Assembly (NCBI RefSeq): GCF_010500215.1
Contig: NZ_JAAGOY010000004.1
Location: 1,550,001 to 1,614,000 of the forward strand
Length of the DNA: 64,000 nucleotides
Reading direction: 5' to 3'
Source: Aliiroseovarius sp. PrR006
Lineage (GTDB): Bacteria > Pseudomonadota > Alphaproteobacteria > Rhodobacterales > Rhodobacteraceae
In this document: piece by piece, positions 62,458 through 64,000 of the stretch
How positions within the stretch are numbered: position 1 is the stretch's first letter
Layout: each line of letters starts with the position of its first letter
Made by a program: the position numbers and the translations under genes
Notes under the pieces: generated by a model
What the model saw: only the letters and a program-made list of their open reading frames with translations
Database searches by the model: none
What the model was told of the DNA's origin: nothing

Positions 62458-64000
62458 TTAGTCTTCCTCGAACGGATCCCATTCGTCTTCGACCTCGGCC
62501 AGACCTTCCTCGGCGGCCTCCTGCACCATATCCTCAGCGGAACGAATTTCGGTGATACGGGCCTTTGGGAAGGCGGCGATCACGGCCTGCACCAACGGAT
62601 GCGCCTTGGCCTCTTCCTCCAGCGCCAGCTTCTCGCCATCGCGGGTTTCGGTGATGGTCGGCGCCTCGCAGCCATTCACCAGTGTCACGCCCCAACGCAC
62701 GCCGGTCCAGCCATGCAGGCGCTGTGCCAGACGCGCAGCCAAATCCTGCGGCGCGTTGTCGGACGGCGTAAACTCGATCCGTCCCGGCTGGTATGCGGCC
62801 AAACGCACTCCGCCTTCAACCTCGACCAACAGCTTCACATCGCGGTTGATGCGGATCAGCTCGACCACATCCTCGAACCGCGCATAGCGGGCCAGAGAGG
62901 TTTCGGCATCTGCCGCCACGGCCAAAGCGGTGGCCCCGCCACCCGGTCCCGAAGGCATAGATTGCGTCGACATGGCCGGCGCACCCATTGGTGCGCCATT
63001 GCCCGCAGGCATCCCGCCGCCACCACCCGGCCCAGTTGGCGGTGTCGGCGTATCTTTCAGCTTACGCACCAGCTCTTCAGGCGAGGGTAGATCGGCCACA
63101 TGGGTCAGACGAATGACTGCCATTTCCGCCGCCATCATCGCGTTTGGTGCACGGCCCACTTCCTCGATCGAGGTCAGAAGCATCTGCCACATCCGGGCAA
63201 GGACGCGCATCGGCAAAGCCTGTGCCATCTGCTGCCCGCGCGTACGTTCGTCGGGGGACACGGTCGGATCCTCGACCGCTTCCGGCGTGATCTTGATGAT
63301 ACTGACCCAGTGCGAGACCTCGGCCAGATCGCGCAGCACCGCCATCGGGTCGGCCCCATCCGCATATTGCGCGCCCAACTCGGTCAGCGCGCCTGCGGCG
63401 TCGCCCTTCAGGATCATGTCAAACAGGTCCAGAACCCGGCCACGGTCTGCCAAGCCAAGCATCGCGCGCACTTGATCGGCGGTGGTTTCACCTGCGCCAT
63501 GCGAAATCGCCTGATCGAGCAAAGACTGCGCATCACGCGCAGACCCCTCGGCCGCCCGCGTGATCAGGGCCAGAGCGTCATCTGCAATCTCGGCCCCTTC
63601 GGCATCGGCGATCCGGCGCAGCATGGCCAGCATGTCTTCAGGCTCAATCCGGCGCAGGTCAAAGCGCTGACAACGCGACAGCACCGTCACTGGAACCTTG
63701 CGAATTTCAGTCGTCGCGAAGATGAATTTCACGTGCGCGGGCGGCTCTTCCAGCGTCTTCAACAGCGCGTTGAACGCACTGGTCGACAGCATGTGAACCT
63801 CATCGATGATGTAGATCTTGTAGCGCGCCGAAGCCGCCCGATAATGCACGCTTTCAATGATCTCGCGAATGTCGCCAACCCCGGTGCGGGATGCGGCGTC
63901 CATCTCCATCACATCCACGTGGCGACCTTCGGCAATCGCCACACAGTGCTCACACTCGCCACATGGCTCGACCGTCGGGCCACCCTGCCCGTCCGGGCCG
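62458..64000 (-). CDS. dnaX: DNA polymerase III subunits gamma and tau (partial, 5' end outside window)
   Basis: DnaX is the clamp-loader ATPase of the replicative polymerase. The visible 514 codons cover part of the AAA+ domain: the zinc-binding PCGECEHC just inside the right edge, then IDEVHMLSTSAFNALLKTLE, and the sensor-type ATTEIRKVPVTVLSRCQRF. The Walker A region is off the edge. Domain III and a Pro/Gly-rich linker (near codon 365 of the visible part) lead to the tau C-terminus. No clear slippery sequence for a gamma frameshift was found by eye. Confidence 0.94.
   Translation of the reverse strand, partial: GPDGQGGPTVEPCGECEHCVAIAEGRHVDVMEMDAASRTGVGDIREIIESVHYRAASARYKIYIIDEVHMLSTSAFNALLKTLEEPPAHVKFIFATTEIRKVPVTVLSRCQRFDLRRIEPEDMLAMLRRIADAEGAEIADDALALITRAAEGSARDAQSLLDQAISHGAGETTADQVRAMLGLADRGRVLDLFDMILKGDAAGALTELGAQYADGADPMAVLRDLAEVSHWVSIIKITPEAVEDPTVSPDERTRGQQMAQALPMRVLARMWQMLLTSIEEVGRAPNAMMAAEMAVIRLTHVADLPSPEELVRKLKDTPTPPTGPGGGGGMPAGNGAPMGAPAMSTQSMPSGPGGGATALAVAADAETSLARYARFEDVVELIRINRDVKLLVEVEGGVRLAAYQPGRIEFTPSDNAPQDLAARLAQRLHGWTGVRWGVTLVNGCEAPTITETRDGEKLALEEEAKAHPLVQAVIAAFPKARITEIRSAEDMVQEAAEEGLAEVEDEWDPFEED

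Noticed and set aside
1-64000. CRISPR arrays, prophage, insertion sequences, tRNA or rRNA genes
   Set aside because: No regularly spaced direct repeats, transposase, integrase, phage structural genes, cloverleaf-like sequence or rRNA segments were seen in any gap.
62458-64000. Programmed frameshift producing a short gamma form of DnaX
   Set aside because: I found no A-rich slippery heptamer with a following hairpin in the region where gamma would end.

Overview
The window is one stretch of chromosome from a high-GC alphaproteobacterium, almost certainly a member of the Rhodobacterales (Roseobacter/Rhodobacter group). The evidence is the cell-cycle regulator GcrA, the lysA neighbour of the TIGR02302/DUF4175 type, the methylmalonyl-CoA epimerase plus DUF1467 pair, phaA/phaB, ETF-ubiquinone oxidoreductase, and the short GGGATATTT-type intergenic repeats. 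Coding density is high. Nearly all genes are housekeeping or metabolic. I see no prophage, insertion sequence, CRISPR array, rRNA or tRNA. The two edge genes, rpmB and dnaX, run off the window.

Layout. 1-6.7 kb: rpmB (partial), an ABC exporter, meaB, the helicase hrpB and a NUDIX hydrolase. 6.8-10.5 kb: a PiT phosphate transporter with a candidate Pho box, facing argF-argD. 10.7-17.1 kb: a DMT transporter, gcrA, rimO, an AT-rich membrane/coiled-coil gene of unknown function, a lipoprotein, a frameshifted DUF4864 gene, a fatty acid desaturase and a small lipoprotein. 17.2-24.7 kb: carB, aspS and a DUF1800-DUF1501 pair whose DUF1800 member has lost its middle. 24.8-29.9 kb: a Flp-like pilin, a response regulator, mce-DUF1467, an EI24 protein, a nitroreductase, an HDAC-family amidohydrolase, DUF167 and DUF805. 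30-33.3 kb: an operon pyrB - bacterial PH-domain protein - dihydroorotase-like gene - plsY. 33.5-41.6 kb: a family-4-like uracil-DNA glycosylase, moaB, an RND efflux pair, a conserved hypothetical and greA. 41.9-48.7 kb: ETF-QO, a TPR protein, ispE, polyprenyl diphosphate synthase, DUF2007, an N6-adenine methyltransferase and DUF465. 48.7-55.8 kb: a DMT exporter with a LysR regulator, phaB, phaA, an EAL protein, tag and a lytic transglycosylase. 55.9-64 kb: argH, a tiny LptM-like lipoprotein, lysA, a TIGR02302 protein, recR, ybaB and dnaX (partial).

How the genes work together. argF, argD, argH and carB cover carbamoyl phosphate and arginine synthesis. carB also feeds pyrB. meaB and mce serve the methylmalonyl-CoA mutase route, and phaA/phaB make 3-hydroxybutyryl-CoA for PHB. 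recR, ybaB and dnaX form the usual DNA maintenance cluster.

I found no complete new multi-gene system. The best leads are: (1) the dihydroorotase-like gene next to pyrB lacks its metal ligands, which suggests a structural pseudo-enzyme; (2) regular operator-like arrays lie upstream of phaB, phaA and the phosphate transporter; (3) an intergenic repeat family sits at gene 3' ends; (4) four convergent gene pairs have stop codons that overlap or abut in palindromes; (5) two genes show clear decay; (6) an AT-rich unknown gene looks newly acquired.
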